Assembly: GCF_002117145.1 (NCBI RefSeq)
Contig: NZ_CP008743.1
Span: 930,001-994,000 of the forward strand
Source of the DNA: Candidatus Nucleicultrix amoebiphila FS5
GTDB taxonomy: Bacteria; Pseudomonadota; Alphaproteobacteria; Caedimonadales; Nucleicultricaceae
Direction: 5' to 3'
DNA: 64,000 nt
The notes beneath the pieces are model-generated. The model saw only the letters and a list, made by a program, of their open reading frames with translations. It had not been told where the DNA came from and searched no databases. Below, one piece after another: positions 54,785 to 64,000 of this stretch (positions within the stretch are counted from its first letter, which is position 1; each line of letters opens with the position of its first letter). A program made the translations under genes and the position numbers.

Positions 54785-57028
54785 ATGATAAAATATTGGT
54801 TTGTTATTTTTGCTGCCCTCTTGTTGCCCTTTTGCGCAAGTTACGGTGAAGAACCTACAACAACAGATGAGAAACCTTCTTTACTTCTCGCTGATGAACT
54901 CGTCTATGAGCGAGACTTTGGGCTCATTATTGCGCGCGGCAATGTGGAAATCTATCATCAAGGCACCAGACTCTTTGCAGATACAGTGACCTATAATCAA
55001 ACGCTCGATAGAATAACAGCCTCAGGTCATATACGTTTAACAGAACCCAAGGGTAATATTACCTTTCTCGATTATGCCGAACTCACAGGTGATTTAAAGC
55101 AAGGTTTCATAACGCACATCCGTATTTTAATGACAGACAATGGTCGACTTGCGGGTGAAAGTGGAGAACGTAAAAAAGGCATTGAATCTATTATTAAAAA
55201 GGGTGTGTATTCTCCCTGCGCTCTCTGTAAAAAGGACCCCACTAAACCCCCTCTCTGGCAAATTAAAGCTGAAGCTGTTCATTGGGATGAGGAAAATCAT
55301 AATATTATCTATCATAACGCGCTCATGGAAATGTTGGGAGTCCCAGTTGCGTATGTGCCTTATTTCAAGCACGCAGATCCCACAGTCAAAAGACGAAGCG
55401 GATTTCTAGCTCCCACCATTGGGGCGTCCAGTAACTTAGGTACGGTGATTGCCCTGCCTTATTATTGGGTTGTCGATGATCAAACTGATTTAACTGTCAC
55501 GCCTGCTTATGTTGCGAAAAATCAATTTCCTCTTCTTTTAAGCGCTGAATACCGTCATCGCTTTCGAAGAGGTGAATTCACAGTGGCGGGCAGCATTACA
55601 AAAGGAGACCGTGTTGAGCGCATCGATCCTTCTAATATGCAACATAAGGACAGATTTCGTGGGCATGTGCTTTCCAGTGGAAAATTTGACCTGAATTCTC
55701 GTTGGCGCGCGGGGTTTAACCTAGAACGCACAACGGATGATACGTATCTTAGACGTTTTAATTTTCTTAATCTTTCTTCTCGCACCAGTCTTGTGTCTAA
55801 AGGTTTCTTAGAGGGCTTCTATGGTCGAAATTATGCTCTCGTTGAGAGCTATAGTTTCCAAGGGTTACGGGCAAATGATGTGGGAAAGAGAACTCCCATG
55901 GTTTTACCAATGGTAAGCTATAACTATCTCAGTCACCCTGGTCGCTTCAAAGAACAATGGAGTTGGGATAGCAGTATTTTAAATTTGGCGCGTCCAAAGG
56001 GTGATGAAATGCAACGCCTTGTAACGATTGGCGGGGTGTCAGTCCCATTTATGTCTCCATTAGGGGATGTTTATAGTGTGGGAGCAAAGGTGCGTGGAGA
56101 TTTTTATCACTCAACTCAATTACGAAACTCCCCTCAAAATATCACCACCTTAGACTCAACGAAAGGTCGGCTTTTTCCTCAGTTATATGGAACATGGCGC
56201 TATCCATGGGTACGACCTTCTTCTATGACTAATATCATCGTTGAGCCTATAGCTGGCTTTGTCATGGCCACAAATCCCGGGCAGCCAGCTCAAATCCCTA
56301 ATGAAGATAGTCACTTGCTTGAGTTTAATACTTATAATCTGTTTAGCGAAAGCAGATTTGGAGGACTTGATCGCTTGGATGGAGGATCGAGGGTTAATTA
56401 TGGCTTTAATCTGTCGAGTCTTTCCAGTACTTATGGCAATACAAATCTGTTTTTAGGACAAAGTTATGCCTTTCAATCGCCACGTCCTTATTTGTCTCAA
56501 ACAGGTCTCGACAAAAGACTCTCTGATTATGTGGGCAGCTTAAAATTTAATTATAAAACTTGGTTCACGCTCAAATCTCGTTTGCTCTTAGATCGAAAGT
56601 TTTTACGTGCGCGTCGTCATGAGCTTTATGGGCGTTTTGGTCAACCCATATTAAATCTTGAAAGTATTTATGCTCTTCTTCCAAGTCTTGCTGATGACCC
56701 TGACAGTCGGAAAGCCGAACAAGTATCTTTTGCATTGAATTCGCAATTTCACGAAAATTGGAGTGGCTCTATCACGACAACACGCGGTCTTGGAACAGGA
56801 AGCGGTCAATTATCCCAAGGCATTGGCTTAAACTATGGTGATGAATGTTTTGTTTTCTCAACAACTTTAACCAAAACCTTTTATCGTGATCGTGATATCA
56901 AGCCTGGCACAACATTACTCTTCCGATTGGTCTTTAAAAATATCGGCGAAATTCGTCAAGAAACAAGTATTTTCAGACCAGAAGCCACTGATAAACAAAC
57001 CGATAAACCTGGATTAAGTATTTTCTAA
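54785..57028 (+). CDS. lptD: LPS-assembly outer-membrane protein LptD
   Basis: Outer-membrane translocon for LPS, 747 residues with a signal peptide (FVIFAALLLPFCASYG). The periplasmic OstA-type jellyroll (about 30-190) contains EDxxYERDFGLIIARGNVEIYHQG-like turns and a Cys pair in YSPCALCKKDP near 143. The long C-terminal beta-barrel carries GASSNLGTVIALPYYWV and a cysteine near 700 (DECFVFS) that can form the folding disulfides. It is last in lptF-lptG-lptD. SurA and a probable BamF lie in the same window. Confidence 0.94.
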   Translation: MIKYWFVIFAALLLPFCASYGEEPTTTDEKPSLLLADELVYERDFGLIIARGNVEIYHQGTRLFADTVTYNQTLDRITASGHIRLTEPKGNITFLDYAELTGDLKQGFITHIRILMTDNGRLAGESGERKKGIESIIKKGVYSPCALCKKDPTKPPLWQIKAEAVHWDEENHNIIYHNALMEMLGVPVAYVPYFKHADPTVKRRSGFLAPTIGASSNLGTVIALPYYWVVDDQTDLTVTPAYVAKNQFPLLLSAEYRHRFRRGEFTVAGSITKGDRVERIDPSNMQHKDRFRGHVLSSGKFDLNSRWRAGFNLERTTDDTYLRRFNFLNLSSRTSLVSKGFLEGFYGRNYALVESYSFQGLRANDVGKRTPMVLPMVSYNYLSHPGRFKEQWSWDSSILNLARPKGDEMQRLVTIGGVSVPFMSPLGDVYSVGAKVRGDFYHSTQLRNSPQNITTLDSTKGRLFPQLYGTWRYPWVRPSSMTNIIVEPIAGFVMATNPGQPAQIPNEDSHLLEFNTYNLFSESRFGGLDRLDGGSRVNYGFNLSSLSSTYGNTNLFLGQSYAFQSPRPYLSQTGLDKRLSDYVGSLKFNYKTWFTLKSRLLLDRKFLRARRHELYGRFGQPILNLESIYALLPSLADDPDSRKAEQVSFALNSQFHENWSGSITTTRGLGTGSGQLSQGIGLNYGDECFVFSTTLTKTFYRDRDIKPGTTLLFRLVFKNIGEIRQETSIFRPEATDKQTDKPGLSIF

Positions 57029-57142
57029 AAAACGTTTTCCCATTTTTCGAATTGTTGAAAAGTTTTTGCCAAAGAAATTGATTTACGAACACATAATGAG
57101 CGCGCTCGATTCTAAAAGTTCAATGAAAACATGGAGGTTATT

Positions 57143-57426
57143 ATGTCAAAGTCGTTAAAAGCATTATTGCTATGCAGTATACTTATTTCTTTTGGGGCAT
57201 CCCCATCTCACAGTCTTTTTGTAAAAAAATCAATCGAGGTGGATGAATTTGCCGATTATGATGAACAAAGAAGCTACGCAACTATTCGTGTAGATTTCCG
57301 TAAGAGTATGAAGACTTTGCTGAATCAAATGGCTGGGTTGATGCTGAAATCATGCGTTCCATGGGCGACTTAGGAATTGAGTCAGAGAGCGACAGTCATG
57401 AAGAAAACAGCGACGACTCTGAATAA
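57143..57426 (+). pseudogene. small exported acidic protein, broken by a frameshift
   Basis: The first frame has a signal peptide (LLLCSILISFGASPSHS) and an acidic stretch with EVDEFADYDEQRSYATIRV, and then ends at 57373 in residues that look off-frame. A second frame picks up at about 57305 with EYEDFAESNGWVDAEIMRSM and runs to an acidic, serine-rich end SDSHEENSDDSE at 57426. Restoring one base near 57303 gives a continuous product of about 95 residues. GGAGG lies before the ATG at 57143. No family is recognised. The loss may be real decay or a sequencing error. Confidence 0.62.
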
Positions 57427-57439
57427 ATTAATCTCTGCC

Positions 57440-57471
57440 AGTGACTTAAACTCTTCAAGAGCTGAGTCACT
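57440..57471 (+). repeat. nested stem-loop after the small acidic protein
   Basis: Outer stem AGTGACT/AGTCACT and inner stem CTCTT/AAGAG. Only a loose T-rich stretch follows, so it may be a weak terminator for the upstream gene or a processing hairpin. Confidence 0.4.
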
Positions 57472-57531
57472 TGATTTATTGTACGGTTTTGTCTTCACTA
57501 CAACACTTCACAAGAAGGTTTCACACAGAAA

Positions 57532-58398
57532 ATGACACTTTTAAAAAGTTTATATGATGAAAACCATACACGCTTTCAACTCGTAAAATCAGTACCAGGA
57601 AAGTCTGTGTTTAATTGGCTATTCTTGCCTGGAGGCCCTGGTGTTGATTCAAATTGTTTTCTTAGTTTGATTGACACCATGAATGTCCCTGGTAATTATT
57701 GGCTCATTGATTTGATTTTTAATGGCACGAACGAGCCTTATGACATTCCTTCCAATGCTATTTATAAGAAGTGGGGGGACTTTTTAATTGATGCCGTGCA
57801 GAAATTTGAAAACCCTATTTTAATAGGGCACTCTTTTGGCGGGTACTTACCTTTATTTTGCCCTCAATTAGAAGACTCATTAAAAGGGTTTGTGATTCTA
57901 AACTCAATACCTACTTTGCATTCTGACTTATTTGCTAAATGTGCGCGAGAGAACAATTTACCGCCCTTGTCGGATGCTCAATCTTCGTTCATTGAAGAGC
58001 CAACTCTGGAAACAATTAACGCTCTTTATATGAGCGAAGTTCCTTATTTCTTTTCCCATGAGAATCGTGTGCAAGGAATAGAGAAAATTGTAAAAAAGCT
58101 CACGTATTGTATCCCAACAGAGCATTGGTGGTATAAGGAAGGCGCACAAATTTATTCCAAAATAACATGGGTGCCCGACAAAACACCTACTTTAATTATT
58201 GGTGGATCCGACGACTTCATTACGCCTTTAGGCGTTTTTGAAGAAGATGCCCGGTTTAAGAGAGCTAATATAAAAATAGTGACTCTTCAAAAGGCAGGTC
58301 ACTTTCCATGGTTAGAACACCCTGACGTACTTAATGCAACTCTCACAGATTTCTTTAATGCCCTAGAGGGAAAATCTGCACAAGTTTCAAGAACATAA
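57532..58398 (+). CDS. alpha/beta hydrolase
   Basis: Predicted cytosolic alpha/beta-fold hydrolase of 288 residues. The oxyanion turn is LPGGPGVDSN near 32, the nucleophile elbow GHSFGGYLP near 98, the catalytic acid in IIGGSDDFITP near 225 and the catalytic histidine in KAGHFPWLEHP near 258. GPG-type turns are common in proline iminopeptidases and esterases; the substrate is not clear. It lies between the broken acidic protein and the dnaK unit. The ribosome site is weak. Confidence 0.87.
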   Translation: MTLLKSLYDENHTRFQLVKSVPGKSVFNWLFLPGGPGVDSNCFLSLIDTMNVPGNYWLIDLIFNGTNEPYDIPSNAIYKKWGDFLIDAVQKFENPILIGHSFGGYLPLFCPQLEDSLKGFVILNSIPTLHSDLFAKCARENNLPPLSDAQSSFIEEPTLETINALYMSEVPYFFSHENRVQGIEKIVKKLTYCIPTEHWWYKEGAQIYSKITWVPDKTPTLIIGGSDDFITPLGVFEEDARFKRANIKIVTLQKAGHFPWLEHPDVLNATLTDFFNALEGKSAQVSRT

Positions 58399-58430
58399 CC
58401 CTCAGAGTTGCTAAAAATTCCTTGTAAAAC

Positions 58431-58451
58431 AGGTTCTTAAAATAAGAACCT
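58431..58451. promoter_or_regulatory. palindrome upstream of dnaK
   Basis: Perfect nine-base half-sites AGGTTCTTA and TAAGAACCT with an AAA centre, 35 bases before the dnaK -35 element. It has no T-run after it. It could be an operator for a heat-shock regulator or a weak hairpin after the hydrolase gene. It is not a CIRCE element. Confidence 0.45.
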
Positions 58452-58486
58452 CTCCTTCAGACTTCAGCCTCTCAGGTAAAATTTTC

Positions 58487-58515
58487 TTGCAGTGTTGTGC
58501 CCATAGGATTATATT
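58487..58515 (+). promoter_or_regulatory. probable dnaK promoter
   Basis: TTGCAG, 17 bases, then TATATT, about 95 bases before the dnaK ATG. It reads as sigma-70; a sigma-32 pattern with a proper spacer was not found. Confidence 0.45.
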
Positions 58516-58609
58516 AAGAAGTGGAGATGTTCTGTCTCCTTTGTAAATCATGGGGGTTTAAACAGTGCTCACTTGAGGCTGTGTAAGCTTGCTAACATAT
58601 GAGGATAAA

Positions 58610-60559
58610 ATGACTAAAGTAATCGGTATTGACTTAGGTACGACCAACTCGTGCGTTGCTGTCATGGAAGGAAGCAATGTTCGTGTAATTGAAAACTCTG
58701 AGGGTTTTAGAACCACCCCTTCCATCGTAGCTTTTACGAAAGATGGAGAGCGTTTGGTGGGGCAAACAGCAAAACGTCAAGCTGTCACGAACCCTGAAAA
58801 CACACTTTTTGCTATCAAGCGTCTTATTGGGAGACGTTTCGACGATCCCATGACGCAAAAAGATAAGAATCTCGTTCCTTATCACATCATTGACGCTAAC
58901 AATGGCGATGCTTGGGTTGAAGCTCAAGGTAAAAAATATAGCCCAAGTCAAGTAAGCGCCTTTATTTTACAGAAAATGAAAGAGACAGCTGAAAGCTTTT
59001 TAGGTGAGAAAGTTTCTCAAGCTGTTATTACGGTACCAGCTTATTTCAATGATGCCCAACGTCAAGCAACGAAGGATGCGGGTAAAATAGCTGGTCTTGA
59101 AGTGCTGCGTATTATTAACGAACCCACAGCTGCAGCGTTATCTTATGGTTTAGATAAAAAGAAAACAGGAACTGTTGCCGTATACGATCTTGGGGGAGGT
59201 ACTTTTGATATCTCTATTCTTGAGATTGGCGATGGTGTTTTTGAAGTAAAATCCACAAATGGTGATACATTCTTAGGCGGTGAAGACTTTGACCAAAAAA
59301 TTATTGATTATCTCGCCGATGAATTTAAAAAAGAACAAGGCATTGACTTACGACAAGATCGTCTTGCATTGCAAAGATTAAAAGAAGCCGCTGAAAAAGC
59401 GAAAATTGAATTGTCTACGGCTCAGCAGACTGAGGTCAATTTGCCCTTTATCACGGCTGACGCTTCTGGACCTAAGCACCTAACAATTGCTCTTACGCGC
59501 GCAAAACTTGAAGCCATTGTTGCTGATCTTGTTGAGCGGACAATTGCTCCTTGTAAAAATGCTCTTAAAGATGCTGGCGTTACAGCCGGACAAATCGACG
59601 AAGTTATTCTGGTCGGTGGTCAAACCCGTATGCCCAAAATCATAGAGACTGTGAAAAACTTCTTTGGACGGGATCCCCATCGTGGCGTAAACCCCGATGA
59701 AGTTGTCGCCATGGGCGCAGCTATTCAAGGGGGTGTTTTGCGCGGTGATGTGAAAGACGTTCTATTGCTTGACGTCACGCCTCTTTCCTTAGGGATTGAG
59801 ACATTGGGTGGCGTGTTCACCCGATTGATTGAGCGCAATACAACGATTCCAACAAAGAAGAGCCAAGTATTCTCAACAGCTGAAGATAATCAAACTGCCG
59901 TGACTATTCGCGTCTTTCAAGGTGAGCGCGAAATGGCCGCTGACAATAAACTGTTAGGTCAGTTTGATTTAGTTGGTATTCCTTCTGCTCCGCGTGGCAT
60001 GCCTCAGGTTGAAGTTACGTTTGATATCGATGCGAATGGTATCGTTAACGTCTCCGCTAAAGATAAGGCAACCAATAAAGAGCAGCAGATTAGGATCCAA
60101 GCATCCGGTGGACTTAAGGATGAAGAAATCCAGAAAATGGTTAAAGATGCAGAAGCCCATGCAGATGAAGATAAAAAGAAGCGCGAATTCGTTGAAGCTT
60201 CAAACCATGCAGAAAGCTTGATTCATGCCACGGAAAAAAATCTCAAAGACTACGGAGATAAGATTTCCGACGCTGAAAAATCTACGATTGAATCGGATAT
60301 TAAAGCGTTAAAGGACGCTCTTGAAGCAAAAGATGTGGGTGAAGTGCAAGGTAAAATGCAAGCTCTCACCCAATCAGCCATGAAGCTCGGAGAGGCTGTT
60401 TATAAAGCTACTCAGACTCATGACGCTGCAGGCGGCGCTGCTCCTGGGAGTGGCTCAGAGGGACCAAGTGGTGAATCTTCATCTGAAAAGACCGTTGAAG
60501 GTGAAATTTTGGATGCTGAATATGAGGACGTCAAAGACGACAAGAAGAAAGGGGCCTAA
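58610..60559 (+). CDS. dnaK: chaperone DnaK (Hsp70)
   Basis: Cytosolic Hsp70 of 649 residues, standard length. The ATPase domain has [17 protein letters not shown] at the start, [21 protein letters not shown] near 145, [12 protein letters not shown] near 175 and [13 protein letters not shown] near 200. The substrate domain follows the conserved linker [19 protein letters not shown] near 390. The C-terminus ends with an acidic tail and KKKGA. The ATG at 58610 has GAGGAT before it; the frame is open further upstream. dnaJ follows 50 bases later. Confidence 0.98.
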   Translation: MTKVIGIDLGTTNSCVAVMEGSNVRVIENSEGFRTTPSIVAFTKDGERLVGQTAKRQAVTNPENTLFAIKRLIGRRFDDPMTQKDKNLVPYHIIDANNGDAWVEAQGKKYSPSQVSAFILQKMKETAESFLGEKVSQAVITVPAYFNDAQRQATKDAGKIAGLEVLRIINEPTAAALSYGLDKKKTGTVAVYDLGGGTFDISILEIGDGVFEVKSTNGDTFLGGEDFDQKIIDYLADEFKKEQGIDLRQDRLALQRLKEAAEKAKIELSTAQQTEVNLPFITADASGPKHLTIALTRAKLEAIVADLVERTIAPCKNALKDAGVTAGQIDEVILVGGQTRMPKIIETVKNFFGRDPHRGVNPDEVVAMGAAIQGGVLRGDVKDVLLLDVTPLSLGIETLGGVFTRLIERNTTIPTKKSQVFSTAEDNQTAVTIRVFQGEREMAADNKLLGQFDLVGIPSAPRGMPQVEVTFDIDANGIVNVSAKDKATNKEQQIRIQASGGLKDEEIQKMVKDAEAHADEDKKKREFVEASNHAESLIHATEKNLKDYGDKISDAEKSTIESDIKALKDALEAKDVGEVQGKMQALTQSAMKLGEAVYKATQTHDAAGGAAPGSGSEGPSGESSSEKTVEGEILDAEYEDVKDDKKKGA

Positions 60560-60609
60560 GGGCTCCTTCTCTCATTTCTGAATGTTAATAAGGATAGGTT
60601 CCTCACACC

Positions 60610-61782
60610 ATGGCTAAACAAGATTACTATAGTATCCTGGGCGTTAATAAAGGCGCTTCAGCCGATGAATTAAAAAAAGCCTATCGCAAATTAGCTATGA
60701 AATACCATCCTGACCGTAATAAGGATGATAAGACAGCTGAACACAAGTTCAAGGAACTGAACGAAGCCTATGAGGTTTTAAAGGACGACCAAAAACGTGC
60801 CGCTTATGACCGCTATGGTCATGGAGCTTTCGATGGTCAAGCAGGATTTCGGCCTGGTGGTGGTGCTGGAGCTGGAGGATTTGGGGGCGCTGGCAGTCCG
60901 TTTAGTGACATTTTTGAAGAAGTTTTCGGTGATTTCATGGGAGGCATGCGTCGTGGAGCCGGTGGCACTCGAGCTGAAGCCAGCATGAGTCAGCGAGGAT
61001 CTGACTTAAAGTATCGTCTTAAAATTACCTTAGAGGACGCCTTTCACGGCACACAAAGCAAAATAAAAATTTCAACTTACGTAAAATGCAGTTCGTGCAC
61101 AGGCAGCGGTGCTGAAAAAGGCTCGAAAATTATTACCTGTAATTCCTGTCATGGTCATGGAACTGTGCGCATGCAGCAAGGGTTCTTTACCATTGAGCGC
61201 ACGTGTACCACCTGCGGCGGCACCGGAAAGAAAATTGAAAAATCTTGTACAAGTTGTTCTGGGACAGGCAGACGCCTTGACGACAAATCTTTAACCATTT
61301 CCGTTCCAGCAGGTGTTGAAGATAACACCCGCATTCGGTTGGCCGGCGAAGGCGAAGCAGGGCTGCGTGGTGGGCCAGATGGCGATCTTTACGCTTATAT
61401 CGAAATTAGTTCCCATACATTTTTCGAACGGGACAGTGATGATCTTCATTGTCGTTTTCCGATTCCCATGACTACAGCCACACTTGGTGGATCTATCGAA
61501 GTTCCTACGATAGAAGGAGGCCGTGCTAGAGTCACTATCCCTGAAGGCACGCAATCTGGTGCTCAATTTCGCCTAAAAGGCAAAGGGATGTCGATCCTGA
61601 GACGAGGCAGCCGTGGAGATATGTTTATCCATGTCTTTGTGGAAATGCCAGTTGGTCTCAATAAAAAACAAAAAGAAGCCTTATACAAATTTTCAGAGCT
61701 CCTAGAAGATAACCATCATAGTCCCGAAACTGAAAAATTTTCCGAAAAACTCAAAAAATTCTGGGGATCTTTTCGTTCCTAA
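60610..61782 (+). CDS. dnaJ: co-chaperone DnaJ (Hsp40)
   Basis: Hsp40 of 390 residues that stimulates DnaK. The J-domain holds HPD in YHPDRNKDD near 33. A glycine- and phenylalanine-rich linker covers about 75-120. Four CxxCxGxG zinc motifs are seen ([32 protein letters not shown]). The C-terminal substrate domains follow. It is cotranscribed with dnaK in the standard order. Confidence 0.97.
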   Translation: MAKQDYYSILGVNKGASADELKKAYRKLAMKYHPDRNKDDKTAEHKFKELNEAYEVLKDDQKRAAYDRYGHGAFDGQAGFRPGGGAGAGGFGGAGSPFSDIFEEVFGDFMGGMRRGAGGTRAEASMSQRGSDLKYRLKITLEDAFHGTQSKIKISTYVKCSSCTGSGAEKGSKIITCNSCHGHGTVRMQQGFFTIERTCTTCGGTGKKIEKSCTSCSGTGRRLDDKSLTISVPAGVEDNTRIRLAGEGEAGLRGGPDGDLYAYIEISSHTFFERDSDDLHCRFPIPMTTATLGGSIEVPTIEGGRARVTIPEGTQSGAQFRLKGKGMSILRRGSRGDMFIHVFVEMPVGLNKKQKEALYKFSELLEDNHHSPETEKFSEKLKKFWGSFRS

Positions 61783-62001
61783 TCATGAAGCTCCCTTTTT
61801 GACTGTTGCTCTTTTTCAACATTCTTAAAGATTCCCCCTCTTTTTATGCATCAAAGGTTTGATTACGCCCAAAAGGGGAGTATTTTGAACAAGCTTATAT
61901 AGTGTTTTAGAAAATTTATTGTTTGTTTTTAATGGGATTTTCTGAGAATCATATTAAAAATAAAAGTAAATATGAAAAATGAACAAAGGGGAAATTTAGG
62001 A

Positions 62002-62748
62002 ATGAAATTGAAATATGCTTTAGGGCTTTTCTGTGCTGCTGGTGCTCTCTTAGGAAGCGATGTTGCACAAGCCGTAGAACCCGGTAAATGGTATGTGCGC
62101 GCAGGCGCTGGTTACGTATTTCCAGACAACACAACACTTTCTGCTTCAGGCACAACTCCAGGTATCCGTTTCAATCGCGTAAAATTGAAGGGTGGATTCC
62201 ATGGTGAATTAGCGCTGGGTCGTCATTTGATGGGCAGCATTAACCGCACGATTGTTGTACGCTCTGAATTAATGTTTGGCTATCAATATCGTAAATTGAG
62301 CGATGGTTTCGTAACTGAGAACAATGCAGCTGGCGCACAAGTTGCACAAAAAGTTGGCGTTGAATCCAAAGTACAAAGCTTCATCGGTATGGCAAACCTC
62401 TATTTCGACTTGATCGAATGGTATCGTTTCGTACCATACGTAGGCTTTGGTGCTGGTATTTCTGGCAATAAAGTGAACGGCATTAACTTTACAAATGCGA
62501 CAGTTAACAACGCTTTGCAAAACTTTAACATTTCTGGCCGCACTGAAACCAAGCTTGCTTGGCAGTTAACTGCTGGTACAGGATATCGTTTCACCCAGAA
62601 CCTAACCGGTGATCTTTACTGGCGCTATATGAACTTGGGTAAAATCAAGACAAGTAACGTTACAACTCCTGCTGGTTTGGGCGTTGGCACACTTGCTGGC
62701 AACCTGAACTCACACAGCGTCATGGCTGGTCTACGTTACGCTTTCTAA
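62002..62748 (+). CDS. outer-membrane beta-barrel protein
   Basis: Predicted small outer-membrane barrel of 248 residues, OmpW/opacity-like. The signal peptide is residues 1-24 (YALGLFCAAGALLGSDVAQA). Alternating-hydrophobic strands end in aromatic residues, for example KWYVRAGAGYVFP, FHGELALGRHLMG, SELMFGYQYRK and YVGFGAGISG; the last residue is phenylalanine (GLRYAF), the usual barrel assembly signal. Codons look more optimised than nearby genes, which suggests abundant expression. The ATG at 62002 starts the signal peptide; an upstream ATG at 61972 is in frame. A strong terminator follows. Confidence 0.85.
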   Translation: MKLKYALGLFCAAGALLGSDVAQAVEPGKWYVRAGAGYVFPDNTTLSASGTTPGIRFNRVKLKGGFHGELALGRHLMGSINRTIVVRSELMFGYQYRKLSDGFVTENNAAGAQVAQKVGVESKVQSFIGMANLYFDLIEWYRFVPYVGFGAGISGNKVNGINFTNATVNNALQNFNISGRTETKLAWQLTAGTGYRFTQNLTGDLYWRYMNLGKIKTSNVTTPAGLGVGTLAGNLNSHSVMAGLRYAF

Positions 62749-62770
62749 TTTTAGAAAGAGTATAATTTTA

Positions 62771-62796
62771 AAGGGGTCCTTTTGGACCCCTTTTTT
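62771..62796 (+). terminator. rho-independent terminator after the barrel gene
   Basis: Stem AAGGGGTCC/GGACCCCTT, loop of four T, followed by a T-run. It separates the barrel gene from glnA. Confidence 0.92.
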
Positions 62797-62842
62797 ATTT
62801 AAGGCTTTGATTAACCTCTTTTAATTCCCCTAAAACAAGCTA

Positions 62843-62861
62843 ATATGCTTGTAATGCATAT
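62843..62861. promoter_or_regulatory. inverted repeat upstream of glnA
   Basis: Half-sites ATATGC and GCATAT with a seven-base centre, 19 bases before the glnA ATG. It could be a regulatory site; it does not fit the usual NtrC consensus. A TTGATT/TAAAAC pair at 62807-62836 may be the promoter. Confidence 0.35.
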
Positions 62862-62880
62862 CAAAATTTAGGGGGAATGA

Positions 62881-64000
62881 ATGGTTGCAGCTTCGAGTAA
62901 AATCAAGGAATTACAGTCTAATTCAGAACAAGATATAAACGCACTTTTTGATCGCATTACCAACCAAGGTATTCAATACCTTGATTTTCGTTTCACCGAT
63001 TCAAGAGGTCTTTGGCACCATATGAGTGTGAAAACGACCTCCATTGATGCTGATATGATCGCCAACGGCATTACTTTTGACGGTTCTTCTATTAAGGGTT
63101 GGAAAGAAATTGACGATTCCGATATGACCTTAAAACCTGATATTTCTCATGTGGTAAACGATCCCTTTAGTGAATCGCCAACGCTTATTGTCTTTTGCAA
63201 TATTCACGATCCGAAGGATGAGACACCCTATACCCGTGATCCACGCTCTATTGCTCTCCGGGCCGAACAATTTTTAAGACAAAGCAAAGTGGCTGATAAA
63301 GCCTATTTCGGGCCTGAACCTGAATTTTTTATCTTTGATAAAGTCGAATTTGATTGTAACGCTCAAAATGCTTTTTATCGCATCCACTCAGCAGAAGGAT
63401 CCTATACAAATAACCAGACCTTTAAAGGCATAGATCAGCCAACCTTAAGTCATCGTCCTCTTCCTAAAGGCGGATATTTCCCAGTGCCTCCTATCGATTC
63501 TGAACACAACTTAAGGGCAAAGATGCTTTCCACACTCGCCGATATGGGTGTCGCTGGTGAAAAACATCACCATGAAGTGGCTGCGGGACAACATGAGATT
63601 GGATTTTCATACGACTCCCTAACGCGCACAGCTGATAATCTGCAAATTTTTAAATACGTTGTTCATAACGTAGCCGTTGAGAACGGTAAAACCGCTACTT
63701 TTATGCCAAAACCTATTTTTGGCGATAATGGTTCAGGCATGCATGTCCACCAATCTTTATGGCTTAATGACGCCCCCATATTCCCAGGCGACAAGTATGC
63801 CAATCTTTCAGAATCTGCACTCTATTACATTGGTGGAATTCTTAAACATGCACGCGCCCTAAACGCTTTTACGAATCCAACAACCAATAGTTACAAACGT
63901 TTGGTTCCTGGATATGAAGCGCCAGTCTACCTGGCATACTCCGCTCGCAATCGTTCAGCAGCTGTTCGTATTCCCCACATTCTTAATCCAAAAGCAAGAC
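62881..64000 (+). CDS. glnA: type I glutamine synthetase, partial at the window edge
   Basis: Ammonia-assimilating enzyme making glutamine from glutamate, ammonia and ATP; 373 codons are visible and the frame is open at the right edge. FDGSSIKGWKEIDDSDM near 62, YFGPEPEFFIFD near 138, the metal-site region AAGQHEIGF near 235, GSGMHVHQSLW near 285 and NPTTNSYKRLVPGYEAPV near 335 are all present, the last being the glutamine synthetase signature. GGGGGA lies before the ATG. No glnB lies upstream, unlike the usual alphaproteobacterial glnB-glnA order. Confidence 0.97.
   Translation, partial: MVAASSKIKELQSNSEQDINALFDRITNQGIQYLDFRFTDSRGLWHHMSVKTTSIDADMIANGITFDGSSIKGWKEIDDSDMTLKPDISHVVNDPFSESPTLIVFCNIHDPKDETPYTRDPRSIALRAEQFLRQSKVADKAYFGPEPEFFIFDKVEFDCNAQNAFYRIHSAEGSYTNNQTFKGIDQPTLSHRPLPKGGYFPVPPIDSEHNLRAKMLSTLADMGVAGEKHHHEVAAGQHEIGFSYDSLTRTADNLQIFKYVVHNVAVENGKTATFMPKPIFGDNGSGMHVHQSLWLNDAPIFPGDKYANLSESALYYIGGILKHARALNAFTNPTTNSYKRLVPGYEAPVYLAYSARNRSAAVRIPHILNPKAR

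Noticed and set aside
58486-58504. sigma-32 promoter at dnaK
   Set aside because: CTTGCA and CCCAT are present but only eight bases apart, too short for a heat-shock promoter.

Overview
The window reads as an AT-rich chromosome segment of an alphaproteobacterium, most likely an intracellular or host-associated one of the Holosporales/Rickettsiales type. That placement is inference from gene content. It rests on a long Rickettsia-style isocitrate dehydrogenase, the order ileS-lspA-DUF3035-M16-M16, an ELM1-like protein, a full Gram-negative envelope set, and many small orphan proteins with Sec signal peptides. I saw no phage, insertion sequence, CRISPR array or rRNA.

Layout. 1-3.9 kb (minus strand): a three-gene unit of an ATP-grasp ligase, a cupin plus heme-oxygenase-like diiron oxidase broken by a single-base frameshift, and an ABC-F ATPase that runs off the left edge. 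4.2-7.1 kb: a PAS-GGDEF-EAL protein and a HisC-like aminotransferase. 7.1-10.2 kb: a secreted lysine-rich protein, NAD-dependent formate dehydrogenase and a secreted leucine-rich-repeat protein. 10.2-14.4 kb: murJ and mutS. 14.4-19.2 kb: pstSCAB-phoU behind a good promoter. 19.1-21.0 kb: nagZ and a secreted protein with a helix-turn-helix-like C-terminus. 21.3-26.5 kb: a compact lipid A aminoarabinose operon (arnT, arnE/F-like, arnB, arnC, and arnA decarboxylase only), then tRNA-Leu(UAA). 26.7-32.0 kb: a run of exported proteins, among them a SIMPL protein, a coiled-coil protein, three orphans, and an HMG-CoA lyase that carries a signal peptide; a Nudix hydrolase lies among them. 32.0-36.8 kb: icd, a glycine-betaine-type ABC transporter with fused permease and binding protein, and a membrane protein with a histone H1-like tail. 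36.8-41.8 kb: mutL, pgi, an XRE-cupin regulator and an MFS exporter. 41.8-48.3 kb: the ileS-lspA-lipoprotein-M16 pair. 48.5-50.3 kb: greA, an ELM1-like protein and a tiny secreted cationic peptide. 50.3-57.0 kb: surA-ksgA facing lptF-lptG-lptD. 57.1-61.8 kb: a frameshifted small secreted protein, an alpha/beta hydrolase, and dnaK-dnaJ. 62.0-64.0 kb: an outer-membrane beta-barrel protein and the start of glnA.

How the genes work together. Most of the window is housekeeping: envelope assembly (LptDFG, SurA, LspA, MurJ, probable BamF), mismatch repair (MutS, MutL), proteostasis (DnaKJ), phosphate uptake and nitrogen assimilation. The accessory content worth attention is the ATP-grasp/diiron-oxidase/ABC-F unit, the formyl-free-looking arn operon, and the many Sec-exported orphans. 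Several of those exported proteins have unexpected partner domains (helix-turn-helix, HMG-CoA lyase, LRR) that would fit effectors or host-facing factors. All positions were read by eye; no homology search was possible.
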